A program made the position numbers and the translations under genes. Below the pieces are notes generated by a model. The model was not told the DNA's origin. It worked only from the letters and a program-made list of their open reading frames with translations, and did no database searches. Positions 27,660-37,368 of a stretch of 64,000 bases of DNA are shown in pieces (the first letter of the stretch is position 1; every line of letters starts with the position of its first letter). The stretch is from Sphingomonas sp. PP-F2F-A104-K0414 (lineage in GTDB: Bacteria; Pseudomonadota; Alphaproteobacteria; Sphingomonadales; Sphingomonadaceae), in contig NZ_SLYD01000002.1 of the NCBI RefSeq assembly GCF_004340945.1, forward strand, positions 611,557-675,556, in the 5' to 3' direction.

Positions 27660-28226
27660 ATGCGAACCACATCAGTGACGTTTGCCGTATTGCTTCTAGC
27701 GGGATCTGCAACAGCACAAGAAACCCCGCAGGAGGTAACACGCCGGACCAACGGTGAAATCCAGTTCGCCAATTACCCGCGTGGATCACTTGCCCGTGGT
27801 GAACAGGGAACAGTAGGAATTGAGGTCACTACCGATAAGCAAGGTCGGCTACGATCATGTGCGGTATCTAAAAGCAGCGGTTTTCCGGCATTAGATGAAG
27901 CCACGTGCGACCTGCTCATTTCTCATCTCAAAATGAAACCATGGCTCGCGCCCAATGGCGGCGGGGTAGTAAAACGTCAGCAGGGACAAATCACTTGGGC
28001 ACTGCCCAAAGACTACCAAGGCCCGATCGCCAAGCCTGCTGGACAGATAGCGCTCAAGACCAAATCAGCGGACCCTAACCGCAAAATTTGCCGTCCACAG
28101 ACAACCACTGGATCGCTCATCGCAAGTACGCGAATTTGCCTGACGCGGGCGCAGTGGCAGCAGCAATACATCCATGCCCAAGAGGAGACTCAGGACATGC
28201 ACTCAAAATTTCTACCGGGAGATTGA
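27660..28226 (+). CDS. Exported TonB C-terminal-domain protein
   Basis: A 188-residue protein with a signal peptide (MRTTSVTFAVLLLAGSATA). Residues about 35-120 form a TonB C-terminal fold: YPRGSLARGEQGTVGIEVTTDKQGRLRSC, then KSSGFPALDEATCDLLISHLKMKP. It lacks the proline-rich spanner and the membrane anchor of a true TonB, so it acts free in the periplasm or on the envelope. It has a GGAGGGGG-type ribosome site. The C-terminal tail has two Cys and is not recognised. Confidence 0.8.
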   Translation: MRTTSVTFAVLLLAGSATAQETPQEVTRRTNGEIQFANYPRGSLARGEQGTVGIEVTTDKQGRLRSCAVSKSSGFPALDEATCDLLISHLKMKPWLAPNGGGVVKRQQGQITWALPKDYQGPIAKPAGQIALKTKSADPNRKICRPQTTTGSLIASTRICLTRAQWQQQYIHAQEETQDMHSKFLPGD

Positions 28227-28243
28227 GAGGGGAAAGATCGCGG

Positions 28244-28462
28244 TTAACGAATGTCCGTTAACGGGAGCCCGGCTCGCCAGCTTGAACGTCCAAGCGTGAG
28301 CGTAAGCGGTATGGCGTTTCTGCGGAGGAAAAATTCCACATCACCCTCCATCGAAAAGCTCACTCTCCCGTTCATCGACTGTGCTCGAGCCTGATGTTGC
28401 TCGCGACCACATCCGACAAGCAGCGTGAAAAACGCAACGGGTAGGATAGCCTGACGGTCCAT
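28244..28462 (-). CDS. Possible small lipoprotein
   Basis: A 72-residue open frame with a lipoprotein-like start: MDRQAILPVAFFTLLVGCG, lipobox LVGC with Cys 18. The remainder is short and basic. No ribosome site is evident and the family is unknown, so the call is weak. Confidence 0.35.
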   Translation of the reverse strand: MDRQAILPVAFFTLLVGCGREQHQARAQSMNGRVSFSMEGDVEFFLRRNAIPLTLTLGRSSWRAGLPLTDIR

Positions 28463-28650
28463 CCGATGATGGTAGCCACCTTAACGGTGTCCGCATTCGG
28501 GTATGCTACCACAGCTTTTGAATGGCTGCCTCAGGGCGGAACTGTCCCGCAAAGCGGAGCTGGCAAGACCCGCATTTCGACATTTACGCCGCCATTGCCG
28601 CTTCTCCAAACCAGACGCTTGTTTATCTTGCCACCGCCGCGCGGCAGAAA

Positions 28651-29532
28651 CTAATCCCTTTCCATCCTTCGCGAGCTTGATAGCGTCGTGAACGTGCCCA
28701 ATGATCGTATAGCGCTGCTAGCGTCCGTTCGGTCGACAATCATCCGCATATCGACGCGTAGCTTGTAGCGGTCAAAATCTAGCTTCGCCCAGCCTGCCTG
28801 CTCGACGTCAGCAAAACGAACATGCGGATTGTTGCGATCGATGTCGCCGAACCGGCCCAATGGCGACGACGCGACCGCGAGGGCCGAGGCAACAATTTCG
28901 CTTCCGATCCCCGAACCGCTGGGACCATCGAGATCATTGACCTAGCGGGAGTGCACGTCGCCACTCAGTACGATCGGATTACGCACGGCCAGGCGCGTCA
29001 TTTCGTGCAGCATCCGGTTGCGGTTGGCGGCGTAGCCGTCCCACCGATCGCTGAAGGTCGATCGCCGCATCCCGTCGAGCCAAAGCGGCGCGAAAAACAC
29101 TTGCTGCGCCACGAGCGACCAATAGCACCGCTCTCCGGCAAGCCACCCGGACAGCCACCTTTCCTGTCCCGTGCCCATGATCGTCCGCGCCGGTGCGGCG
29201 GCTTGCGCGCGCGCGTCAAGCCGCACGTTGCGTGCAACGCTCGGCGTGGCACATGGCGGCGTGCTACGGCATTGGCGGGTGTCGAGCACCGACAGCGACG
29301 CAATGTTGGCCCAATCCACCGCGCGGTACAGCTGCGGTTCGCGCCGTCCGCGCCAAAAACTCGGGCCGATCGGCAGATGTTCGAAATACGACCGGTACGC
29401 GACCGCGCGTCGCGGTGCCGTCGGTATCGGGATCGCAGTGATACCATCGCGCCGATCCATGAACACAGCGCTATCCATGACACGTGATCGGATCGTGACA
29501 ATCGGCGCGCTGACGAGCGCTGGCGGGTTCAA
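28651..29532 (-). pseudogene. Truncated PhoD-type alkaline phosphatase
   Basis: The 3' half of a PhoD-like phosphatase. Recognisable blocks are YRSYFEHLPI, LYRAVDWANIASLSVLDTRQ, GTGQERWLSGWLAGE, WSLVAQQVFFAPL and the metal-site block VLSGDVHS. Directly after SGDVHSR an in-frame TAG (28942-28944) replaces what should be the conserved Trp codon; beyond it the same frame continues as VNDLDGPSGSGIGSEIV and NPHVRFADVEQAGW to about 28660. The 5' half, including the signal peptide and first metal ligands, is absent beyond about 29500. Thus truncated and carrying a nonsense codon. Confidence 0.85.
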
Positions 29533-29534
29533 GA

Positions 29535-30173
29535 GCGCGCGTCGCCAACGGCATCACGAGGACGTTCGGCACGCCGTTCATCAACGGCAAGATCGCCACC
29601 AAGGACTGGTTTCAGCTTCAGGTCGGTGCGACCCTCAGACTCGGGCGGCAGGAGTTCTTCGCCAATTATGCCAAGAACATGCGCGCTTATATCAGCTCGT
29701 TCCGAGGACCATTCGGTACCACGCAGGTCGGCGTCGAGATCGGCGCGACCTATCGGGTCGCCCGCCGGCTCTCGCTGATCGCGTCGTATTCTTATAACGA
29801 CAGCATTTATGACGACGACACCGTCAACGGCACCGCGTTCGTGCCGACCAAGGGCGTCCGCATTGTCGACACGCCAGCACATCTCCCAAGAGGCGAGATC
29901 AATTACGACGACGGCATGTTCTTCGGCAACGTCGCCGGCGCCTTTACGTCGCGGCATAACGTTACTTACACCGACGACGTATCGGTGAACGGCTACACGC
30001 TGCTAAATGCCGCGGTCGACTATCGCTTCCCGGCGAACAGCGCGCTGGCCGGCGTCGAGATCCAGGTCAACGCGGTGAACCCGACCGACGCCTCCCTTGT
30101 CGCATCAACTGCCGTGACCCAGTTCCAGACGTTCAACCGCAATTTGCGCCTACGAACTCCGGACATCCGTTAA
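29535..30173 (+). pseudogene. Truncated TonB-dependent receptor (3' end only)
   Basis: An open frame encoding only the last ~210 residues of a TonB-dependent receptor barrel: FGTPFINGKIATKDWFQLQ, a run of beta-strands (RVARRLSLIASYSYNDSIYDDD), RIVDTPAHLPRGEINYDDG and GYTLLNAAVDYRFP. The plug and most of the barrel are missing and there is no start signal. It ends in RTPDIR without the usual terminal aromatic residue. It meets the truncated PhoD gene head to head, with both 5' ends lost. Confidence 0.8.
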
Positions 30174-30426
30174 TGGCGGCTCTACGCGTCGACAATAAGC
30201 CTTTGAAAGACAAGTAGTGGGACTTATTTCCCGTTCTCAGCATCTTCAGCAATCGACTGCTTTCAGGAGAAAACAGACCTCCCGGCGCCCCCCGGTGAAC
30301 GCGAAGCACAAGTACCGATGGTCACTTGCCGACCTCCGACAACGGGCGGTCCTCGCGAAATGCCCAGCTTAAACTTACAGCGCCGCCACTCCTCCTTCGG
30401 GAGAAGGGTACGGCGCGGGTTTTCCG

Positions 30427-31257
30427 TCAACCCTCCAACCAATCACTTGTGATCTCGCCCCTATGCCCCTCCGGTGCCAGCACAGCGCGGAGGGCTTCCA
30501 GAAGAGGTGGCAGCGCCTGCATGAAGGCGTAGGGCGGGTTGACGATAAAAAGGCCAGCGCCATTATAGATGCCGGGCTGATCGTCATCGTACAACCAATG
30601 CTCCACCCCCAGCAATTTCGGGATGCCGAGCCGGCGCAACTGCGCCTTCCACTGCCAATGCGTGGCACGGTCTTTCAGCGGAAACCAGATCACCGTCACG
30701 CCATGCGCCCATTTGCGGTGAGCGGCGGCAAGGGTGGCTGTGATCCGTTCGCGCTCATCGAGTTGCTCGTATGGCGGGTCGACGACCACCACGCCGCGCG
30801 CAGTTCGGGGCGGCACCATCGCCAGCCAAAGTTCATAGGCGTCGCGCTCATGCACGGCAGCGGATGTGTCGCGCATTACGCCGCGCAGGGTATAGGCATC
30901 TGCGGGATGTTTTTCGTTCAGGATCAGGAAATCCTGTGGGCGCAGAAGCTGCGCCAGGATCCGCGGCGAGCCTGGGTAGACGTGCAGCTCGGCCCCGACG
31001 TTCACCGCCTGTACGACGGCACGGTAGTCGTCCAGCAACGGGTTCGGGTCGGCAAAGGCCCGCAGTACGCCCTGCGTGGACTCGCCGGTGCGTTGGGCGT
31101 CCTCGCCCTCAAGGTCGTACAACCCGCAGCCGGCATGCGTGTCGATCAGGGTCAGCGCGCCCGGTTTTTGCTGCAAGGCCCGCACGAGGGCGATCAATAG
31201 GCTGTGTTTTACGACATCGGCGCTGTTGCCGGCATGGAAGGAATGGCGATAATTCAT
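30427..31257 (-). CDS. rlmJ: 23S rRNA (adenine-N6) methyltransferase RlmJ
   Basis: A 276-residue enzyme methylating A2030 of 23S rRNA with S-adenosylmethionine. It begins MNYRHSFHAGNSADVVKHSLL, typical of RlmJ. The catalytic N6-methylase motif appears as VVVDPPYEQ, and YNGAGLFIVNPP is the conserved C-terminal block. The start at 31257 follows these conserved residues; the longer upstream frame is spurious. Confidence 0.95.
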   Translation of the reverse strand: MNYRHSFHAGNSADVVKHSLLIALVRALQQKPGALTLIDTHAGCGLYDLEGEDAQRTGESTQGVLRAFADPNPLLDDYRAVVQAVNVGAELHVYPGSPRILAQLLRPQDFLILNEKHPADAYTLRGVMRDTSAAVHERDAYELWLAMVPPRTARGVVVVDPPYEQLDERERITATLAAAHRKWAHGVTVIWFPLKDRATHWQWKAQLRRLGIPKLLGVEHWLYDDDQPGIYNGAGLFIVNPPYAFMQALPPLLEALRAVLAPEGHRGEITSDWLEG

Positions 31258-32193
31258 TGCGACCCAAAATCCTGACGATCTACCTTTATCGTGCTGCTGG
31301 GCGCGGTTGCCAAGCGAGAGGCGACCGAAGCCGCCGATCGGGTGCCGATATAAAGTCGGACGGAAACCTTCAACGCACTTCGCGGCCGGTCGCTGAGTAA
31401 AGCCTGTAATCGCTCCGACCCGATCCGGTCTGCAAACGCCGATCCGACCGCGATGGCGAGGCACTGCGGCATCGCCTCCGCCTCGCTTACCTGCCTGTAC
31501 GTGAAGCCGCTTTACGACAATGCGGAACTGCCGGCTGCGCCGGACCAGTTCCTTCGCCAATGAGCGAGACTACGACCGTGACAATCCGCCCTCAGTAAGA
31601 GCTGCCACGCCCCTACTCGCGATCGCTGCTGCGCCTCCGAATGGACGTGTGACTTGCACTACAGGATCGTTGGCTGCCACACCCGAACGCGGCCCGCGAG
31701 CCGCTTGAACGACGCCCGTTAACGTGGAGTCGGTACGTCACATAGGACATTGAGTGCCCCCAATCGACTCAACGCGCAGGAGGCTCAGTGCACCGGTGCA
31801 GATCAGGTTAGCCGGTCTCTGGTAGCGCCCCCCTGGTTTGTGGACACCGTCTGGCACACTGGTTGTGAGCGATGTTTCGTCATAACCTGTAGGGGTGCGG
31901 CAGCGCCGCGCAATGTCGGCTACCGCCATCTGCCTTCCCGTAAGCGTACAGTTCGCAATCCTTCCCTAGCAGCGCATAGAGGGGTCGAGAGCGGGTGTTC
32001 GAAGGTAGGGATACCGGCAAGCGACGAGCCGCCATCAACGCTTAGTCTCACGCGCCACGTTAGCCCCGGACACCGACGCATTCCCTCTCGCGCCAAGGCG
32101 AAAGTCAGGCGCGGCGCCCCGTTGCCTAACGCAACCAGCCTGTGACAATCGGCTCGGGTTTCGCTCGGAACCGCTCGAGCCTATAGACGCCGC
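31258..32193. other. Gene-free stretch
   Basis: About 940 bases without a gene I can support. Short frames (for example minus 31254-31472 and plus 31750-32145) lack starts and protein-like composition. It may be decayed DNA. Confidence 0.5.
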
Positions 32194-32322
32194 ATGACAA
32201 AGCCACCTCGCGAAACTAGCACCTCTAAGAAGCCACCTCTCAATGGTTGGCTCGGGATTGGCATTGTGCTTGTCACCATGACTATCTCGTTCTTCGTGGC
32301 GTATGCCTACTTGCTGTCGTAA
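32194..32322 (+). CDS. 42-residue membrane peptide
   Basis: A short gene: basic N-terminus MTKPPRETSTSKKPPLNG, then a single membrane helix (about 19-41, WLGIGIVLVTMTISFFVAYA) ending at the stop. No strong ribosome site, but the cytoplasmic basic head plus one helix is a typical small membrane protein. Function unknown. Confidence 0.45.
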   Translation: MTKPPRETSTSKKPPLNGWLGIGIVLVTMTISFFVAYAYLLS

Positions 32323-32825
32323 ATCCCGCTCGATCAGCCAGTCGCATACCGCGGTGTTCGAGCGCATGGGGAATGCGCCGTGAGCGATGCGCGCTGTTCT
32401 TCTTGATGGTGCGGTACATAGAACAGAGCTCGGCATACGTTAAACGCCAGCAGGTCGTTAGGACGTCGCAAATCGCCTATTCGTCGTACGATAAGGCGTC
32501 GGAGAAATCGGCGGCGTCGGTGTTGCGCCTGCGATCGGCAACGTCTTTTATCACGCCGACAAACGTATTCGCAGCCTCCCGATTATACTCGACCGGACGT
32601 TGCATTCGGCCGGGCTTGCTTGAACGGCGTCCGCGACCGATCGGTGCCCCGTTGATGAGTATAGCTCATCGCTCCATCAACGACGCGGCAAATTGTTCAA
32701 GCGATCAGACGGGCTATATTGCGAATTCGCCCCGCAGCCTCGTTGCGGTCGACAGCGCTCGAACGAAGACACGTGCCGTGCATGAACCGTGCGGACACCC
32801 CAATCCGACATAAGGACGTGCCGAC
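32323..32825. other. Gene-free stretch
   Basis: About 500 bases upstream of the exporter gene with no supportable gene. Codon use in the open frames is unlike the neighbours. Confidence 0.45.
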
Positions 32826-34043
32826 ATGGCCTCCCTCGTTGCTATTCCAGCGACTCGATTTGACGCGACAAAGGGCGACGCCAGGCCGGCACGCTGGAGC
32901 GCCGTGTATGCGATGGCGCTGTGCAGTTTCGTGCTCGTCGCGTCCGAATTCCTGCCGGTTAGCCTGTTGAGCCCGATCGCGGAGACACTGCGCCTAACCG
33001 AGGGACAGGCAGGACAGGCGATCGCGATCTCGGGGGTGTTCGCGGTCGTCACGAGCCTGTCTTTTTCGATACTGCTCGGAAGGATCGATCGACGACACGT
33101 CGTGCTAGCGCTGATCGCCATGTTGATCGTTTCGGGCGCGATGGTCGCGTTTGCGCCGAGCCATCTCATATTCATGACGGGTCGGGCGCTGCTGGGCATC
33201 GCGATCGGCGGTTTCTGGTCGATGTCGGCGGCGATTGCGATCCGGCTGGTCCCCGAGGAGTCGGTCGGCAAGGCGCTCGCGATCATGAGCGGCGGCACCG
33301 CGCTGGCGACCGCGCTCGCCGCCCCGATGGGCAGTTTCCTCGGCAGCCTGATCGGCTGGCGCGGCGCGTTCTTTTGCGTGGTGCCGGTCGCGGTCGGCGC
33401 GCTCGTCTGGCAGGCGAGCGCGTTGCCCAAGCTCCCCGTCGCAGAGCGGCAATCGGCACGCGCGATGCTCGGGTTGCTCCACAGCAAGGCGGTCCTGCTC
33501 GGACTGTTTGCCGTCGCCATGCTGTTCGTCGGCCAATTCGCGCTATTCACCTATCTACGGCCGTTCCTCGAACAGGTCACGCACGTCGGTGTGGTCATGC
33601 TCTCGGCCATGTTGCTGATCGTCGGCGCCTCCGGCTTCGTCGGGACCGTCGTGATCGGTCGGTTCATCGTCAAGCGCCTGTTCCTCACTCTTTGGCTGCT
33701 GCCCGTGGCGATGGCAGCGGTCGCGATCGGCCTAGCGCTGTTTGGCAGTTCTACCGTCGCAACCGCGCTCTTGCTCGCGGTATGGGGCTTTGCCGGAACC
33801 GCGGCGCCGGTCGGATGGTGGACCTGGCTCGCCCGGACCTTGCCCGAAGACGCCGAAGCGGGCGGCGGCCTGATGGTCGCGGTGGTCCAGCTGGCGATCA
33901 CGCTTGGCGCGATCGTCGGCGGCGCGGTGTACGACACCGTCGGCGCCGTGCCCGAGTTTCTTAGCAGCGCGGCGTTGCTCGGCTTAGCGGCGATCGCCGC
34001 GTTCGCTGTCGCACGGCATGATCGCGCCAATGCCACTCTCTAA
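32826..34043 (+). CDS. NepI-like MFS exporter
   Basis: A 405-residue, twelve-segment major facilitator protein. It closely follows the purine-ribonucleoside exporter NepI: WSAVYAMALCSFVLVASEFL then PVSLLSPIAETL, GRALLGIAIGGFWSMSAAIA, RLVPEESVGKALAIMSGG and WGFAGTAAPVGWWTWLARTL. The likely role is proton-driven export of a small molecule such as nucleosides or a drug; the substrate is inferred. On the same strand as a cupin gene and a LysR regulator, which may control it. Confidence 0.88.
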   Translation: MASLVAIPATRFDATKGDARPARWSAVYAMALCSFVLVASEFLPVSLLSPIAETLRLTEGQAGQAIAISGVFAVVTSLSFSILLGRIDRRHVVLALIAMLIVSGAMVAFAPSHLIFMTGRALLGIAIGGFWSMSAAIAIRLVPEESVGKALAIMSGGTALATALAAPMGSFLGSLIGWRGAFFCVVPVAVGALVWQASALPKLPVAERQSARAMLGLLHSKAVLLGLFAVAMLFVGQFALFTYLRPFLEQVTHVGVVMLSAMLLIVGASGFVGTVVIGRFIVKRLFLTLWLLPVAMAAVAIGLALFGSSTVATALLLAVWGFAGTAAPVGWWTWLARTLPEDAEAGGGLMVAVVQLAITLGAIVGGAVYDTVGAVPEFLSSAALLGLAAIAAFAVARHDRANATL

Positions 34044-34225
34044 TGAAAGATGGCGGTCGACACGCGCTTCGGCCTGTTTGTCACATCGACGAGGTCGACC
34101 CGACCATGTCGCCGTTAGGGCGAAGAACGTCGGGCTCCGCGTGCGCGGCTATCCGGTGACGCTGGACAAGCATATCAAAGAATTGCCCGATCTCGTCTGA
34201 CACTTCACCTCAAAGGAGTACGACC

Positions 34226-34630
34226 ATGGAATTAAAACGCGCAGGATCGCAGCCGTCGCAAAAGGGCCCCGCCGACTGGTTCACGGGCACGGTCCGCATC
34301 GATCCGCTCAACACCGCGAAGGAGCCCGCGCGGCACAGCTGTGCGGCGGTGACGTTCGAGCCCGGCGCCCGGACCAATTGGCACACGCATCCGCTCGGCC
34401 AGACGCTGATCGTGACGGCCGGTTGCGGCTGGACCCAGTGCGAGGGCGAGGCGATCGTCGAGATTCGTGCCGGCGACGTGATCTGGTGCCCGCCCGGCCA
34501 CAAGCACTGGCACGGCGCCACGTCGACCACCGCGATGACGCATATCGCCATCCAGGAGGCGCTGGACGGCAGCCCGGTCGACTGGCTGGAGCCGGTGACC
34601 GATGCGCAGTATCTGGGTTCGGCCGCGTAG
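34226..34630 (+). CDS. Cupin-domain protein
   Basis: A 134-residue single cupin. Metal ligands are visible in the first motif [20 protein letters not shown] (His pair and Gln) and the second motif [16 protein letters not shown]. This pattern matches small cupins related to the (R)-mandelonitrile lyase/carboxymuconolactone-type group. It has an AAGGAG ribosome site 8 bases upstream. About 180 bases after the exporter gene and 24 before the LysR gene, so probably co-transcribed. Confidence 0.85.
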   Translation: MELKRAGSQPSQKGPADWFTGTVRIDPLNTAKEPARHSCAAVTFEPGARTNWHTHPLGQTLIVTAGCGWTQCEGEAIVEIRAGDVIWCPPGHKHWHGATSTTAMTHIAIQEALDGSPVDWLEPVTDAQYLGSAA

Positions 34631-34653
34631 AGCTCTGGGATACATAACAGGAC

Positions 34654-35562
34654 ATGGTCACGAGCCGATCCGATTTCGCCGACTTCAGCTACTTCCTGGC
34701 GATCGCGAAGCACCGCAGCTTCCGCGTCGCCGGGTTGGAGCTCGGCGTCAGCGCGTCGGCGCTGAGCCATGCGCTCAAGGGGCTCGAGGGTCGGCTCGGC
34801 GTGCGGTTGCTCAACCGGACCAATCGCAGCGTGACGTTGACGGCCGCGGGCGAGGAACTGCGCGATGCAATCACGCAGCCCTTCGCGGCGATCGACCAGG
34901 CGGTCGAGGATCTCAACCGTTACCGCGACGCGCCGACCGGCCGCATCCGATTGAACGTGGTCGTCGATGCGGCCACGCTTCTGCTCAGCCGCGTCCTACC
35001 CGAATTCACCGATCGCTATCCGGACATCAACCTGGATATCGTCGCCACCGACCGCATGGTCGATATCGTCGGCGGTGGCTTCGACGCGGGGATTCGTCAC
35101 GGCGGCACCGTCCCCGAGGACATGGTGGCACAGCGCATCTCGGGCGATATTCGCTGGGTGGTCGCAGGCTCGCCCGCCTATCTCGACCGGTTCGGCGACC
35201 CCCAGCATCCCGACGACCTCCAACAACACCGCTGTCTCGGCGTCCGGCTAGGCGACGACCGCATCTACCGGTGGGATTTCGAAGGCCGCGACGGCGAGTT
35301 CGCAGTCAGCGTGCCCAGCAAGATCTACGTCAACGAAGGCCGCGCGATGCTCGGGCTAGCACTCGGTGGCGCCGGGCTGATGTACGGCCCCGAACCGCTG
35401 TTCGAACCCTATTGCGCGCGCGGCGAACTGCGCATCGTCCTGCGCGATTGGGCGACGACGGGCCCCGGGTATCACGTCTATTATTCGAGCCGCAGACAGG
35501 TGCCTGCCGGCCTCCGCTTGCTGATCGAACTCATCCGCGAACTGCATCCCTTAGGACTGTAA
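34654..35562 (+). CDS. LysR-family transcription regulator
   Basis: A 302-residue regulator. The N-terminal winged helix reads FSYFLAIAKHRSFRVAGLEL then SASALSHALKGLEGRLGVRLLNRT, which is typical LysR. The effector domain (about 90-295) includes TDRYPDINLDIV and FDAGIRHGGTVPEDMVAQRI. It resembles the group that often governs oxidoreductases and small exporters. Same strand as the cupin gene; likely the local regulator. Confidence 0.9.
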   Translation: MVTSRSDFADFSYFLAIAKHRSFRVAGLELGVSASALSHALKGLEGRLGVRLLNRTNRSVTLTAAGEELRDAITQPFAAIDQAVEDLNRYRDAPTGRIRLNVVVDAATLLLSRVLPEFTDRYPDINLDIVATDRMVDIVGGGFDAGIRHGGTVPEDMVAQRISGDIRWVVAGSPAYLDRFGDPQHPDDLQQHRCLGVRLGDDRIYRWDFEGRDGEFAVSVPSKIYVNEGRAMLGLALGGAGLMYGPEPLFEPYCARGELRIVLRDWATTGPGYHVYYSSRRQVPAGLRLLIELIRELHPLGL

Positions 35563-35800
35563 CAGGAACGAGAGCGGATATATGCGGGGCAGCGGAGACC
35601 CGGTCCCGGACATTCACGTCCGACTTGTGACTTCCCCACTTCAGCCTTTCGTAAGCTTCAAATTCAGACTTGAATTCGATATTCTCAGACAGGCGGCTTT
35701 CGAGCCTAGCCCTAGGAAAACGGGGATTTAGACTTTCCCCAACCGCGAGGGAGCGATGCGGTCGCGACTTTGAAGGCTTTAAGCAGGGCCTCGTGCTCGA

Positions 35801-36256
35801 CTAGCCAGTCGATCGACTGAGGCGCGTCATCGCCATCGCCGCCACCGCAAGCAGCAGGATCGCGCTCGCCTCGAACACGATATTTTCGGGCGCCATGTCC
35901 TTGCTTTGCAGCACGATGAGCCGCGCCAGCGCGGTGATCGCGATGAATATCGGATAGATGAAGGTCGCGCCCTTGCCGGTGTAGAACACATTCACCATGC
36001 CGATCACCTCGGTGTAGAGAAACATCAGAAGGATATCGGCGAGATTGATCGAGCGGGTCTGGTAGATTTGATAGATCTCGGTTGCCGCACCGCAGATCGT
36101 CATCAGTGCGACGAGCAGGAGTAAGATGCGTTCGACGACATGAAAGCCGATCGACGCGACAGTGTGCTCGGTTTCGCCGACTGTCGGCTTGAAGGACCGA
36201 TCGGCGACGATGTCCTCCTTCGAGGCGCCGGCCTGATTCTCGCCGAAAGGCTTCAT
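35801..36256 (-). CDS. psiE: PsiE-family membrane protein
   Basis: A 151-residue protein with four hydrophobic segments after a polar N-terminus (MKPFGENQAGASKEDI). Blocks ERILLLLVALMTICG, DILLMFLYTEVIGMV and YPIFIAITALARLIVLQ followed by SKDMAPEN match the phosphate-starvation-inducible PsiE family. In E. coli psiE is PhoB-regulated; I find no Pho box in the short region upstream here. Function unknown. Confidence 0.85.
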   Translation of the reverse strand: MKPFGENQAGASKEDIVADRSFKPTVGETEHTVASIGFHVVERILLLLVALMTICGAATEIYQIYQTRSINLADILLMFLYTEVIGMVNVFYTGKGATFIYPIFIAITALARLIVLQSKDMAPENIVFEASAILLLAVAAMAMTRLSRSTG

Positions 36257-36306
36257 GCAAGGCCCTATGCAATGCGTACCATGACCAATGGCGGGGGCAG
36301 AGAGGA

Positions 36307-36333
36307 CGTGGCGCCGGACACACCGGCGCCACG
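36307..36333 (-). terminator. Terminator of the fasciclin gene
   Basis: Perfect 11-bp GC stem (36307-36317 with 36323-36333), 5-base loop, just past the minus-strand stop at 36341. Confidence 0.7.
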
Positions 36334-36340
36334 ATTTGCG

Positions 36341-36895
36341 TCACGGCATGAGCACCGTGTCCACCACGTGGACCACACCGTTCGACTGCATCACGTCGGC
36401 CGTCGTCACGATCGACTTGCCGCCCTTGGCGTCGGTCAGCACGATCTTGCCGTTCGTGACGCGCGCGGTGAGCGCCTCGCCCTGCACGGTGGTGAGCGTC
36501 GCCTTGCCGCCCCCGGCCTTGATCGCAGCGAGCGCATCCTTCGCAGTGATCTTCCCCTGCACCACGTGATAGGTCAGGATGCTCGCAAGCTGCGCCTTGT
36601 TCTCGGGCTTGAGGAGCGTCGTCACCGTGCCGGCGGGCAGCTTCGAAAAGGCCGCGTTCGTCGGTGCGAACACCGTGAACGGGCCTGGGCCGGACAGCGT
36701 CTCGACGAGACCGGCGGCCTTCACGGCGGCAACAAGCGTCGTCAGGTTGCTGGCGGCAGAGGCATTCTGGACGATGGTTTTGCTGGCATACATGGCGGCA
36801 CCGCCAACCTTCGGGTTAGCGGCGACCGCAATAACCGGCACCGCAACCGACAGTGCGAGGCAGACGCCCAATGTGCGCGCGATCCGTGATGTCAT
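36341..36895 (-). CDS. Exported fasciclin-domain protein
   Basis: A 184-residue protein with a signal peptide (MTSRIARTLGVCLALSVAVP...) and a single fasciclin (FAS1) domain: [20 protein letters not shown], then LASILTYHVVQGKI, and GVVHVVDTVLMP at the end. The start at 36895 has AGGAG upstream. Bacterial FAS1 proteins are adhesion- or matrix-type proteins of the cell surface. A second FAS1 gene lies at 39286-39711 on the other side of the carotenoid desaturase gene. Confidence 0.92.
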   Translation of the reverse strand: MTSRIARTLGVCLALSVAVPVIAVAANPKVGGAAMYASKTIVQNASAASNLTTLVAAVKAAGLVETLSGPGPFTVFAPTNAAFSKLPAGTVTTLLKPENKAQLASILTYHVVQGKITAKDALAAIKAGGGKATLTTVQGEALTARVTNGKIVLTDAKGGKSIVTTADVMQSNGVVHVVDTVLMP

Positions 36896-37368
36896 CTTGG
36901 TTCTCCTAGCATCATACACTCCCGTCTGCCGGCCACCGACAAGCGTTCGGGATCCTGAAACGACGGGCCTGAAGGGGAGTCACAGCGCCTTTTCGGGGCG
37001 CGAAATCACTCACCATCAGCCCGTCTGCGGTCTCGGCACTAGGCGTTCGCCAGGCAATACGGACCAAAGGACGGGTCCGACCTACCCCGATCGGCAATGC
37101 GATCCCCGATACGCTGCCGTGCGATCATATCCTCTCGTCGAGCGACGCGACGCTGGCCGGCACGGGATACGGCCCAAAGTCCGTATCGTGACACGATTGA
37201 CGAGAGCGTAGCGAAACCCACCCGCGGGTCTGCCCCCACCAGCACCGATCGGGCGTTGCAGCCGTTCGCCCCTGTCGCGGTGCCGCATCCGCGGTTATCG
37301 CACGGGATCGAACGACCGCTCGTGGAGCGCCGCAGATCCTCTCCCGACTCCCAGGAAAGACGACCGTC
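36896..37368. other. Divergent intergenic region
   Basis: About 470 bases between the fasciclin gene and the desaturase gene. I see no gene; it should hold both divergent promoters. Confidence 0.5.

Noticed and set aside
34044..34200. Short frame ending [17 protein letters not shown] before the cupin gene
   Set aside because: It could be the tail of a lost gene, but it has no start and I cannot match a family.
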